This document shows, one piece after another, positions 1-12,600 of a stretch of 29,618 nucleotides of DNA. The stretch comes from Plakobranchus ocellatus. Its lineage: Eukaryota; Mollusca; Gastropoda; Plakobranchidae. Both the position numbers and the translations under genes were made by a program. Positions within the stretch are counted from its first letter, which is position 1. Every line of letters starts with the position of its first letter. The DNA lies in contig BLXT01004484.1 of assembly GCA_019648995.1 (NCBI GenBank), forward strand, positions 366,054-395,671, given 5' to 3'. The notes under the pieces were generated by a model. That model saw only the letters and a list, made by a program, of their open reading frames with translations. It did no database searches and was not told where the DNA came from.

Positions 1-98
1 AAACATAATTCGGGAACATTTTGACGTTTTCGGGATATCGGGAGCGGCCATGTCGGTTCGGGATTTTCCCGAAAAATTTGTGAGGGTTGGCAGGCCTG
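1..98. repeat. Terminal part of an interspersed inverted-repeat element
   Basis: Ends in GGTTGGCAGGCCTG, close to the terminal repeat of the element at 1965-2680 (GTTGGCAGGTCTG). The preceding GAAAAATTT-G and CGGGATTTTCCCG-like text resembles both ends of that element. It is most likely another member of the family whose remainder is off the left edge. Confidence 0.55.
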
Positions 99-559
99 GT
101 GGTTACACCATAGATGATTACAGCTAGGAAAAAAGAAACATTGAACACAGGTGGATTGTCAGAGGCGGGCAAATCATTATAACTTGCAAGTTAATCTAAA
201 AATGAGACAAAACATATGTAACTTAAGAGCAATTGTATTTATCTTGTTAGAGACTTGTATTGTACAAAACCCAACCATTTCTACTTCCAGGAATAAATGA
301 AAATCAAAAGAAGCAAAAGCAAAAGATGAGGGCAAACCAAAGTGAAACAAACTCTAAATTCATCTTATGGGTACTCACAAAAGTTGTGATTTGGACCAAA
401 AATTGGTCTAAAAAAACGTAATGCCTAATTTAAGCTTGCAAAGGTTTGAGAACTCCGAACAAAGCATCTCACATCAAGAATCTAACTAACAAATACTTGT
501 ATTACATGCCTCCATAACTCACAATGAACATAAATCTACACATTTTTCAAATAGCCTAC
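1..559 (-). other. Intron 13, 5' part, cut by the window edge
   Basis: AT-rich intron DNA after the exon 13 donor. Apart from the repeat end at 1-98 I see no coding signal or ordered structure. Confidence 0.85.
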
Positions 560-651
560 CTGGATTGTGAATTTCTCTGCCTAAAGCCAGCTCTCCCTCC
601 TGGCCCTTGACCAACTCCACTAATGTGGACAGTGATAACTGGCTTGTCCTC
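560..651 (-). CDS. MAP3K1: MAP3K1 exon 13, TOG/armadillo domain (last exon in window)
   Basis: 92 nt, phase 2 in and phase 1 out. It reads [20 protein letters not shown], then LALGREIHN, aligning with the family segment before the next helical repeat. Acceptor TTTCTGCAG|GAGG; donor ATCCAG|GTAGGC. The next exon lies left of the window, so the gene is incomplete here. Confidence 0.94.
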
Positions 652-3600
652 CTGCAGAAAAGTAAAGCATATATGACAATCATTCTCTGTTCTTTTCCCT
701 AAATACAACAGAAAGGAAACATGGGGTCAGCTACACAAAACAATTGGGCTCTTAGAACTGGATCCAGAAAAATTAAAGGAAAGATACTACGCAAGTAAAA
801 CATTGATGAATGCCTGGAAAAGATAATTCAATGAGCATGTGTACTTAGCTGTAGCAATTTTTAAGAAAATCAATATGACTTTAGTTTATACCAAATAAAA
901 AAAAAAAAAGAAACATCTCTGCAAACATTTCAAAATCCAAATTCCACCCTGAGTACACTGCTACTTGTAGATTGGGCACAGAAATCATTTTCAGAAACTT
1001 TTTTTTTTGTGTGCGAATAATCCGTACAATAATGACTTTGAAGTCTTTATCAGGCCAGGGCATTGATTAGTTTTTTTTGGGTTTTTTTTGACAATCATAA
1101 AACTCTTATGTTAGGACCAGTTCATGGATCGTACAAAAGCAATGGATGATATATAAGGTTGTCCCTTGAGATACATACATGACACATCATTTTCATTTTT
1201 CTTGTCTTTTCCTGTTCTTCCAAAAAGTTAAAATACCAATATTCTTAAACAGGACCACTGTATCAACATCTCAATAATTTCACTATTGCAAAGTTCAACA
1301 AATGGAGTCCTTGGCATATAAAAGACTTAAAATGTGACTTCCAGTTCCAGCTTATTTGGATGTATTTTTTTTTGGCAAATTTGTCTTTTACATTGACTCA
1401 AATCATTCTGTTCCTGAATCCAATGAGAATAATTCAGTAGACAAGATACATGCAATGTCAGGTGGAAAGGAAAAAAAAATTGCGAACTGGACCTTTATGG
1501 TGGATTGATAATCTGAGCATCATTTTATCTTATATAAGCTACAATGTGCAAATAATTTATAATCTGTTATTTTTATATATGTCCTTGGCCTGCTTGGGGA
1601 ATTATTTTGCTAAAAGAATTCAAAATGTTTATGACACAACCTTCAAATGTGACTTGTGTTTGAGGCACACATTAAGAAAGAAAAAAAAAAACATTTGCAT
1701 CCATAAAACTTGTCTTGAAATCCTCTCTTAAGCTTAAAAAAGAAATGATAGACTGGAAAAGAATTAAGACTTGCCTGTTTCCATCTGTACATTTGAGAAT
1801 AATAGCCTCAACTACAGGTTTCAGTGTGGCCTGAAGACGAGCTCGTTGCTCAGCATCTCGACATGGTGTGTAAGACAGCAAGGTGCGGATTGATCTCTGC
1901 AAAGTTTGGGAACAATAAAAGCAAAAAGAACAGTTAAATTTGCCAAGCAAAAAAATACAACAATCAGACCTGCCAACCCCAAATTTTTCTCACAGGAATA
2001 TTCACCTATACTCACAGGAATTTAGAAAGTCTCACAGGAATATGCCAGTATACAATTAAATGCGCATGGATAAACCGTATTACATCTTAATTATATACTC
2101 TACCATAGACATTCCATACCATTTAAGTATAATATCAGAGGACAATTAATGCATTTTCGACTCTAAGGATGCAAGAAAGTATCCCCCTACTCACTGCCAT
2201 TAGTCCAATAATATCAGTATTCACCAAGCCTTAAGACCTGCAGGCTTAGGGCCTGGATGATGAATTTTTTTAAAGGTGCACTACAATGTATAAAGTTCAA
2301 AATCTAGCTCATTCAATAAAGGTAGAGCATATGGAGTAAAAAAGTGTAAAATTTTCCCCATTGGCGGGATGAATTACGCCTAAAGCATAATGCCGGTATG
2401 TCTGCATTTAGCACCGAGACATAACAATAACACAGAAGCTGCTCCGTCTCTTTATTCAGAATGTTGAATAAACCTTATGGACCACAAATTGGATACTTGG
2501 GTTATGTCGATAGTAATTTTAAAATGTTCAATGTTATTTAAATAGGTAAAGAGTAGACGTCGGTAGGTATTGCATGGATCCAACGGATAAAACGAGATAG
2601 TTTTTTTCCCGTCCATCGGGACAATTGAGCGGGATTTCACCGGGATTTTTCCTGGTGAAAACGGAAAGTTGGCAGGTCTGAACAATACTAGTTTGAAAAA
2701 AAAAAAAGCATTTGCACTTCAGTTAATTCTTTTATCCTTGCTTAAAATGTTCAAATATATTTTTGAATGTTCTGTCTTCAGCAAGGTATCCAAAGAAAAA
2801 AAAAAGGTGTTGTTTGAAATACAATAAGTATGTTACCTTGTTTTATGCCTTATCCCATGATATGTTTGCTAAATTTTTTTTCCCCCTCCAAACAGTGTAA
2901 TTACTCTTCATTGTAATATTGCACTCTCTATAGCTTTGTTTAAAGAACCTCTTCCTTCAGGAAAAGCAGCAAGAATGAATAAATAATCATAAACATAAAA
3001 TAATGCAATAATTCAGTCTATCCATCAAAGAACAAAGGGCCAAATTACAAATCAGGGACCACACATTGGAAAAGAACAATAGCCCATCATATCTCAAAGT
3101 AACATTTGATCCTAAACTGACATGGAAAAATGAAGTTGAACAGTGCCAGAAAAGGGGGCTTCAGAGAACTGGCAGTAGTCACACTGGGGAGCCCAGCACA
3201 GCATAGTAGAAAAGACCTACTAAGGTTATGTCTGCCCTGTGCTAGAACATGCCACAACGTCGTGGGGAAACACAGCACTTGGACCTTCAACAAAATCTGC
3301 AGGGCCCAAATTATGGAACTAAGAATTTGAAAAAAGGCTTGGTGGAATAGAAGATTTTTTTTTTTTTTCACTATCTTAATTTCTGTGACCTCTGTCCACC
3401 TATTCACACTAGGTAGAAAGCCAAAATAAAACTCCACTGAGTTTTTCATAACATCTGGTTCTATAAACTCAGAGCTTTTTTTTTTTTAGAACAAATCTTC
3501 AAATCTCTGACAGACACAACTTTTACTACTCCTGAATGGATTTCAGATAAATACAAAAAAAGAACAAAAAAAAATTTTGTTGCATATTAAAGGTAAATTT

Positions 3601-6600
3601 TGCTGTGAGGATGGTCAGATTTGTTAAATGTCACTAACTCATAGCATGAGGTTGGTTTGAATCCAGACCTACAAAATGACAGATGTAGTAACGTCAGAGA
3701 ACTGCTTTTTGTGAGCTAAATAATTTTAACTGGCACAATTTTTTTTTCAATGGAAAATGATTAATGTGAAGAAGTAGTATCAACACAGAAAGTTTCATCA
3801 AGTTTTACTGAATAACTTGGGCGCTGTGGGAGTGTAAAATAATAGTGTTTGACATGCTTCCAAAATTTGAGCAAAAATATGTACAATTTTTTAAATGGTT
3901 TTAACCCAACAATGTTTCTTTATTTATTAAGCATTTGAGCCAGACATACCTTGCCATCTTCTTTAAAAAAGTTTTCCCATGCCAATCCTCTTTACCCCAC
4001 TTTATGAGAATGACTCAATTGTAAAAAGAGTTTTTCACCTCAAACTTTAACAATTATTTTCATTTTCATCATTATGTGCCATATTAAGTGAAATCTCATT
4101 GCTCCAACCATCACCCCTTCTGTAAAGCCAAGAGACAAGGGACAGTCAGTTTAATACTTCAAACTTATACAGTTTTGAGAACACCTAGTCATAAGTATTT
4201 TTGATGGAACTTAGAAAACCTTGAATTTTGATGCAGGGTAAAGTTTGTTCTCATGCCTATTTGTAAGCTTAAAAATAAAAATTATTTTATCAAATGTTTA
4301 CTCACAATATGCAAGATGTTATTTGTGATTCATGAATGTGAAGAATGCTTACCAAAGAAGCCACAAAGACCCTGTATACTGGGTCAGCACATGTGTAAGC
4401 CAAAATATTGCATGTAGTTTGCAGCATGCTATGTGTTGCCGCCCTGCGAACAGGTGATACTATAGCACCAGGTCGCCCCTCCCCTGCCCCCCTCATAAGT
4501 GTAGCCATCACTTCCTTGCTTAGATGTTTCAGGCCAGCCTCTCTTATAGACCAGTTACGTGAAAGCAGACAGCCCACCAATTCAGGACCCAGGGCCTGAA
4601 ATAGAGATTTCAAAGTTCACACCTAGATTCAAAAATATTTCGAAGGTCATTTGAAATTCTTTCATCTCAACTGATTCTTCATAGAAAACAAAATTCAGAA
4701 ATGATTTAAAAAAAAAAAAAAAAAAAAAGCTTTCTTTCTTCATCCAGAAACTATTTAGTGCATAAAAATAATTTTGAAAAAAAAAAATTCAACATGAAGG
4801 CAGCAGTCTCAAAAAACAATTCGAGTTTATAACCATATTTCAGTAAAATGGAGATATTGAAACCAAAGATACAAAAATCAAAATCTACTCTGAACCTTAT
4901 GAGTGAGACTCATTCCCATGAGTATAAGATTGAAAAGATCTCCAACTTTTAAGGGTTTACTGTTTATTTTTAGACATGCAAACTCATAGCTGGACTTTAT
5001 TAGATAGATATGCACAATTATCCCAATTCTTAGCGTCTAAATCTATATCTGGTTGAAGATATTTTGGAGATCAAACAAAAAATTGATAATCTATTGCAGA
5101 AAATGCTCCGTACTTGCCAAACTTGTTAAAAAAGGAAAGTGTAACATTTTTCTTCTGGTTAAGTAAGGCCTAGCTGGTTTCGTTGAAAATAAAATGTACA
5201 TTCATTAAATATAGTGTTAAATAGAGAATGCCCTTAACACAATGTGTGTATGAGTCGAGATAAGCTTTTGATAGCAACTCCCTGATACCTCAAGTGTCCC
5301 TTCAGTCACTAAGAGTTAACAAAGGTATAAGTAACTTACCATACCCTTCATGATTAAAAAAAAGTAATGTTTTAAGTTTACATAACAAGACATATAACAC
5401 TGGGAATATGAACATTTCAAATATAGTAGCTGAAAAAACAAGACATGGAAAACAATGGTGAGGAATCTTGAAGGAAAAGTTGCTGAATGAGGCTATTAAT
5501 ATGAAAGAGTTATCCATGGGAAAAATAATGAAATCAAGAAACATATGACAAAAAACAACAAAAACAAAAAAACCAAAGTTTCACCTCCACCCAAGGAGCT
5601 GCAGTCTCTTCCATCTCAGGTGGAATAGGTTCAGCATGAGGCAATCGGCCAGTGTCACCCCCACTGGATGGTGGCTGAGGTGATGAAACCCTTGTGTTTG
5701 GGGGTACATCAGGGCCTTCAGTATTGCCATTACCTTGTGTACTGATCAAAGCAAGAAAACAAAATGAAAATTTACAGTTGGTTTCAATCATTACATTTTA
5801 ACAGTCTTTCAAATTGAAAAAATTATTGAATCAAGTAAGCACAATTAAAAAATATGTTTCATACACAGTCGCAAGCAAATTTATTTTATTTTCAAAAGTC
5901 ATTGTTTCTTTTAAAAATCAATAGTTATAAATGCAGTGGTACACCTGTAAGCTGTAATTCAAGGGAATATAGAAATTATTTTGGTAGGCCTATACGCATG
6001 TGTTTATTTTGCCCTGGTTATTTTTTAGGAGATTTGGGAATTCAAATTTGTTTTCAGTTTAGCCATGTTTTTTGGTTTCACAATCTTTCATTGTAATAAA
6101 TATTTTCTTTTTGAATTTTTGGCTTAAATAGATTTCTTTAAAAAAAAAAAAAACAACTATTTTTTGAATAGCTTTTTGATAACAATCGCAATCACATAGA
6201 TAGTCCATCTTTAATTAAGATTTTGATTCTTTTCATATTTTCCTCACATCAAATACATTGTATCCATAGTTATAATGTTGTTTAGGAAATAAACAAAAAT
6301 CTGTTTGCAATAAGTAATGAAATTGTGTCTACAGCTGTACCTAGTATTTTTACATGTCTTTCATCTTGGATCCTTTTTAAGCTTGTACATTCAGACTTTT
6401 AATTCACAGTTCATCTTAAAGCTAATTTTTAAAATAATAAATTACCTTTTAATTTCAACAGTTGTTGTCTTCCACTGCGCTCTGCATAATGGACAGTTCA
6501 AGGGGTCATTTTGTCGTCGACATTCCTCAAACCCTGACAAAAAGTGCAATGAATCATTCAAATCTGAAACAAGCTCTAAGTTATCGATGTCTGATGAAAG

Positions 6601-9600
6601 TCATAACTTGTGACCAGTTTAAACGAGCAATAAGCCTGGAACTACTGATTTATTTTTAATAAAAAGGACATCCCAACCAATCTTTTAACCAGTAAGCTCT
6701 TTAAGCAATCCCATTCCTTATTTTTATGATGTGTTCCTTTTGCAAACTTGAAAGAAATGCAAATTAAAAAAATTTAGATGTATACATTCATGTGACTACC
6801 CACTCATTTCAACTGGTTGCAATATTAAATCAATCCTATGGTTCTTTTTTTTTGTTTTTTTTTCAGAATAACACAATAAGTAAGATAACACCATAACATT
6901 ACTTTTCAAAGAAGAATTAAAAGGTATAATCCATTCTTTATAGGTTCAAATGTTTATTTATAAATTTCCTCATACAATTTCCTTTCTTTTTTTTTTTTCC
7001 AAGCAAATTTCTTGCACTAGGCCTTAAAAGTTACTAGTGGAAAAAAAATGCACTTAATGCCCGTAGGATTTATGCTGGTACATGAAATTGTGCCTAGTGA
7101 GGTTACTTATAAAGAGTCATCACCAGTTTTTGTAAAAGTTTAATCAATTTAAAGGAAAGGGAGTGTATTAGAATTTAAGAGAAGATTGAAATTTATGAAA
7201 GCCTGCAGTCTCTGTCCATTTTAAAATTATCAAGCATGACAGTGGCCTCTGGAAGAAATCATCTTTTCGTGTATATAAGGTCCATTGTGTAAAAAATTGA
7301 CTTCTTGTTACAGCTTATAACTTTACACTCAAGATCGAGAGCGCCTATGTTTTGTCAGAAAGAAAAAAAATACTCTGCATGATGTCACAATAGATGTTTT
7401 AGTTGCATGAATCAAAACTGATGATCCAAGCAGATTCCTTATTACATGAGTTCCACAAATACCCTGTTTCACTCAACTGCTCAAAACAATTTCTTGTATT
7501 GGCACTTCGGCAAACTAACTTAGAGCAAAAACTGCATCTTAGTTTTTCCTTTGATCTGCTCCCTTGCCCAGGCACTGGTAGGCCTCAGCCCCCAGGAGAC
7601 TATGATAACGGCAATTAGCCTATCAGTAGCTCGTCACTGACCACTGGGCTGGTGAGATCAGGGGCAGTTAACTGTGCTGAGTAAATATGGTAAAAAATCA
7701 GTGTACTTTACAGATCTCTAGTAGCTTCTGTACAGCAATTTGTGCTGTTTGCCCTAAATTTTTATTTTGTGCAGATTTTTCTCGTTATTTTGGAAATTTT
7801 TTCATTAGGATGTGTTGATAAATATTAATTTTAGAGCCAGTTTACTCCAGTGAGTAAATAGTAATTTTTGTGGTGTACATAATGAGATACTGTTAACCCA
7901 TATGTAAATTTCTCTACATTGCAGGGGGATAGAATATTGAATTCAACACATCTGATGAACAAAAAAGTGAACTACATGTAGTTGAAACCAATTTTGTTAT
8001 TGCACACAGGGGAGAGGAGTTATAATTTTTTAAAGTGATCTTCTGACATGTTTCTGTTCTGGAAAAAGGCTACTTGAATTGTTCAAACATTTTATGTTTT
8101 GTACATGTGTGCAGTCTTTTAACTCTTAATTTACCAAGCCCTTCTAGAATTTCGATAGCCAAATTACCAACAAATTTTCATAACAGGTCCCACTAAAAAA
8201 ATTGTATAAATATAACTACTGGTTTTAAAAAATTCTAAAAATAACCATATTTTGGAGAAATGAACAAGCTTTTTTCTCACATATAACATGTTATGCTTTT
8301 ATATCAAGAAATTGTCAAAAAAAAATAGTAAAAAATGACCACCCCTATCAGACTGTGCCTCCAAATCTGGGTCCGAACCCAACTCTAGATCTAGGTTCAG
8401 ATCTAGATATAGAGAGAGAGCCATTGTTCCAATCTTCAAATGTCTACCCCTCTATCATCATTACTCATATTATTTTCATTTTCTATATCTCCTTATTTCT
8501 CATCAACAGTGTTATCTACTTCTTCATTTTTGGGTCTGGTCGGACAAGCTGGCTTAGAAATTGAAAGCCATTTTATAAAAAATCGCTGTACCACTTCTAT
8601 TCAACCGATTCTCATGCAGTAAAGAACAAACGAAAGTAGAACTATCAAACTGCCGATAGAGCTCTCTTGCGTTAGAAACTATAAAAATAAATAGGCTTTG
8701 TCCCGTGCAGAAAAAGTGTACACGCAAATATTAGCGGGCGATTTGGTAAAACTCGAGTACGGGCAATACCAGGCGATATGGTAAATTAAGAGTTAAAATT
8801 ATTTTTGGTTAACATCAAATGTTGCCTTTGTTTTTTGTAGATTTCCTGAAACAAAAAAAAAATGAATTTTCACTGTTATTTTATGCTTTTCACACAGGAA
8901 AATACCTGTATAAGTTAGGACTGTTTGAACATAGTTTCTTTTCTTTGAGCCTCAATCGATTTGTACTACCTGTGCCTCAAAAATAGGAAACATAATGCGC
9001 AGAAGCAGCGAACTGACAAGTGGCAATTGCCAAAGAAAGAGAAGTTTAAAAAATTCAGACAGAATATAATAATCATATCGAAACCAGTGAATGTTCAACA
9101 TGCTCCCGTTAACTTTCACTCAGTATTGGTAGTAGACTCTTAAAAATTTCCAGAGAGTCCAAGCAGATCAGAGATTGAAGAACATCTGAATTCTGCACTT
9201 CAACCTGTTTACCTGCCAGACATTGATCATAATAAAACACACACATTTTTATATGGGTGAAAATGAGCCAGATTGAATACAGACATGCTTAATGCGTGTG
9301 GCTAGAAAAGAGGATGCAACAGAAAGTGAGTTGTGCAGCACAAAATTCTAAAGTTTCTAGCCTGTTAATAAAAGACGAGTGGCTTGCCAGTTATCTGAAC
9401 AAATTTTTCTGTAAAAGTTGTAAAGAAAGCACCACAGAAAAATTATCAAACGTTGCTAGACTAACCTGAGAACTGTTAAAGAGTGCAGATCAAAGATTAT
9501 CCACAACACTTAGCACCAGTCAAACCTTCTGTTAGTGTTACCAAGAAACCAGAGGGATTCAGTTATCAATTGCTATGAGGCCCTGCCTGCATCTCTCCTG

Positions 9601-12600
9601 TTCCCTTATAAATTTTATAGCCCTAGAGTAACAACCTGCTATAAGCCAACCAAGAATGCAATAAAAGTGCGTAAAGTATTGCAGTGTAGTGCTTGAAGTG
9701 CACTTTCTTCTCAATTAATTTTTGAAAGTATAACTAGAAATGAATAATTGATACAAGCAATGCAAAAAAATTTAAATTAGATCATTTCATGATCTTCGAG
9801 AGCTTATTGTACAGTTTAGTTCTTAGATGAAAAAATAAACAAAATGCCATTGAAAAGTTCAAATTTTCAATTTGCTTGCGATACTGAATTATCAAAGATA
9901 ATGCATCGTTAGACAAAATTATAAAGGTTTAAAGATACCCTTAAAATATTTAAAACAGACGAACACTGACAGTGAGCGCAGGTAAATTTTCTGCTCAGGC
10001 AGGGGTCCCACTGACCAGTATCTGACCCCGATGAGCGTTGCTAATGGCCTTTTAACCCCTTCAATGCAGGGGTATATAACCCTATAACGCAAGGGCCGGT
10101 CAGGTGAAAACAGTCTTATGTCAAAGAAATGGCTCTAGTTTGCTTATTAGGATTATTAGAAGTATGAAACTTTGCATTTTTGTTGGAAATTGAATGTAAT
10201 ATGATTTCAATAGAACATTATAAAAGTAATGAAGAAAAATTTTTTGACACATAATTTTTCATGGCAAAATTTATAACATTTTAGGACGAAATCAACATTG
10301 AAGTATACAGGATACTACATAAATTTTAAAAAAAAATAACAATTTTGCTACACAAATATCAGGTAGTTACACTATCAAGTAAACCACCCAACTCATAGGT
10401 TGGTTACATCCAATAAACAAGTTTGGTGTGGTAATCCCTGAAGCATGATGGCATGCACAGTGCTGGTTGTAACCTGTCCCTCCTCTAGTTCTAGGGCCTC
10501 GTCCTCTAGATCTACCCCCTAACCCATTCTCTCACTATATGTCGATCTACAACTTCAGCTTGATCATTTCTAGATCTAGATCTGTAAACATTATTTTCGC
10601 CCTCACAAACTTGATCATTAGGCCTATCACTGCTACTAGGACTTGCCTCTAGATCTAGAACTAGATTTTCTATCCGTTCTTCGATGCTCTCTCGCTCAAA
10701 TCATTTAAGGTATGACCGTGATTTTCATCAACATCACTTTCAACTTTCAAAATTATCTTCCTCGCTGTCAGGATCGTTGTTTATTAGATCTCGAACATCT
10801 AGATCACTAAAAATGGGCCTGAAAGCATCACCACTCCCAACTAGGTCTAGATCTATCCGGATCCATGTTTACCAAGTACAGAGAGAGAAACTAAAGAATT
10901 CCAGAAAAAATTTTTTTTTTTCAACAAGACGATACAAATTGTGTCCAAATGGTCTAAGGGATGTAATGCACAAAATGAGAACATAATTGGCATACTTAAT
11001 TCCTTTTTAATATTTGAAAACGGTGACGAAAGAGGCCCGAGATGGTCTCGGGTCTGTAGGCATTATAGCAGCTTTTTAAGGCCCGAGATGGTCTCGGGCC
11101 AAGCACTCAAAGGGTTGATTGCTCCTGCCTAGGGAGGGGTAGAGAGAACTAAATGATCACAAGTTAGTCGCCTTGGCACAGGAGTTAACTAGATATTACG
11201 CATTAATTTACATTTTTAAATAGAAAATTGTAAACACTTCTGGGCATAACCTTAAAATCTGCAAAGAATCTTTTACTTTCAAGACTGAAATATTATTTAC
11301 AAAAAAAATGTTTCACTCTCATCTTATTCATAAAAGACTGAAGATTAAGAAGGAAGAAAAAAGAGCACTTTTTTACATAAACTCACAGATAGCAATGCAG
11401 TGATGATGTAATCGGTTATGACAGCCGTTCTCGCATCGAATGAGGCTCTCACCCTCCAGCATTTCTAACAGACAGATTGGACAGGTGTCCTCCTCTTCTC
11501 TTACACTCCTGCATCAAAACAGTTGTTATCGCATTCATCATACGCATTCTTCAAGACTTGCTCAATGGTTGAGATATAGTTTCAGAACATTAATGCTTAC
11601 TCCTTATTCAGTACAACAAAGAAAAATATTCATTTCATTAAATAAATAAAAAATACTGAGGGGCTTAAAATAAGAGCTTTTCAAGAGATAATTAAAAAAA
11701 AAATGTCTTTTAAAATAACAAAAGGCAACACCTTGTCAAAGATTATGGTTATTCAAAAATTTTCTTAAGAAAAGCTAACTGAAGAAGGAATTTTTTTTTT
11801 ATGGCTGAAAGTTTGAATATTTCTAAGTTTCTAAATTTGACTCAATTTAAAAAATATTTCTAGCTTTTAGAGAGACAGAATTCTAAAAATCAAACAAAAG
11901 GTTAAAATTTATTTACCCTGTATCACTTTCAGATGGCATCCTACTACTGTCTGTAACATCAGCACTTGCCTCCTCTTCTCCCTCCCCCTCAATTTCTTCT
12001 TTGACCATACTCTTTTTTCTCTGAGAGGGGCGGCGACGTTTGATGCGAGAACTTCTTTTGTCATGGTAGATACGAAATAGGTTTTCAACCTAGATGAAAA
12101 AAAAAAAATAAATAAACATCATAATTGCAATTCTTTCATCAATAAATTTATATTGAAAATAAAGGCCAGTCCCATGATTATGGTAAAAAATTATAAGACT
12201 ATGAAATGAAAAAAAGGCAGATAATATTGTTCCAGATTTTTCATGCATACTACGTACAACATGCTTTATTGACTAAATATCTCAAAGTATCAAAGGAATG
12301 CTAAAACTATTTGAAAACTTGGATCTCTTTATACTTTTCCCCAAGAAAATGTGTTTTAGAAAAACTATGCATACAGTATTAGTGAGCTGGAACGAGCCTT
12401 CCATTTGTTTCAGTTCCAGTCTCTCTCAAGCGTTCCTCAACACAATTCACAATAAAGCCATAACAAGCTGTCATGATACAAACAAAGAAAGACTTCATAG
12501 ATCATTAAAATGATGAAAAGAAAGAGTTAGAAACCCTTTTGAAGGAAGCAGTGGTGAAGAAGACTCATATCAAAGATAGTAGAGCTTACAATAAGTTTGG

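Larger units (their letters stand above)
10056..11114. mobile_element. piggyBac-like non-autonomous element, about 1.06 kb
   Basis: The left end is TTAA followed by CCCCTTCAATGC. The right end, read on the minus strand, is TCAA followed by CCCTTTGAGTGC. A CCCTTT-type terminus next to TTAA is typical of piggyBac-like elements; the right target site reads TTGA on the plus strand, one change from TTAA. The right end holds two copies of a GGCCCGAGA/TCTCGGGCC hairpin. On the minus strand, 10865-10740 reads as a short Asp/Glu-rich segment ([18 protein letters not shown]) ending in a stop, which may be a remnant of an acidic transposase N-terminus. Confidence 0.5.
6534..11386 (-). other. Intron 8, largest intron in the window
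   Basis: 4,853 nt separating the two halves of the RING domain. It contains a TTAA-flanked element (8123-8792), a possible decayed retrocopy (about 8950-9690) and a piggyBac-like element (10056-11114). The stretch from 6534 to 8100 shows no recognisable structure. Confidence 0.85.

Noticed and set aside
3087..3449. Overlapping ORFs on both strands as an extra exon
   Set aside because: Homology shows exon 11 (ASL) joins exon 12 (RSIRT) directly, and the ORFs have no family motif or splice fit.
4302..4613. A separate gene starting MKSLFQALG
   Set aside because: The first Met codes are intron bases before the TTTCAG acceptor. The frame is exon 11 of MAP3K1 and ends at a GTAAGC donor.
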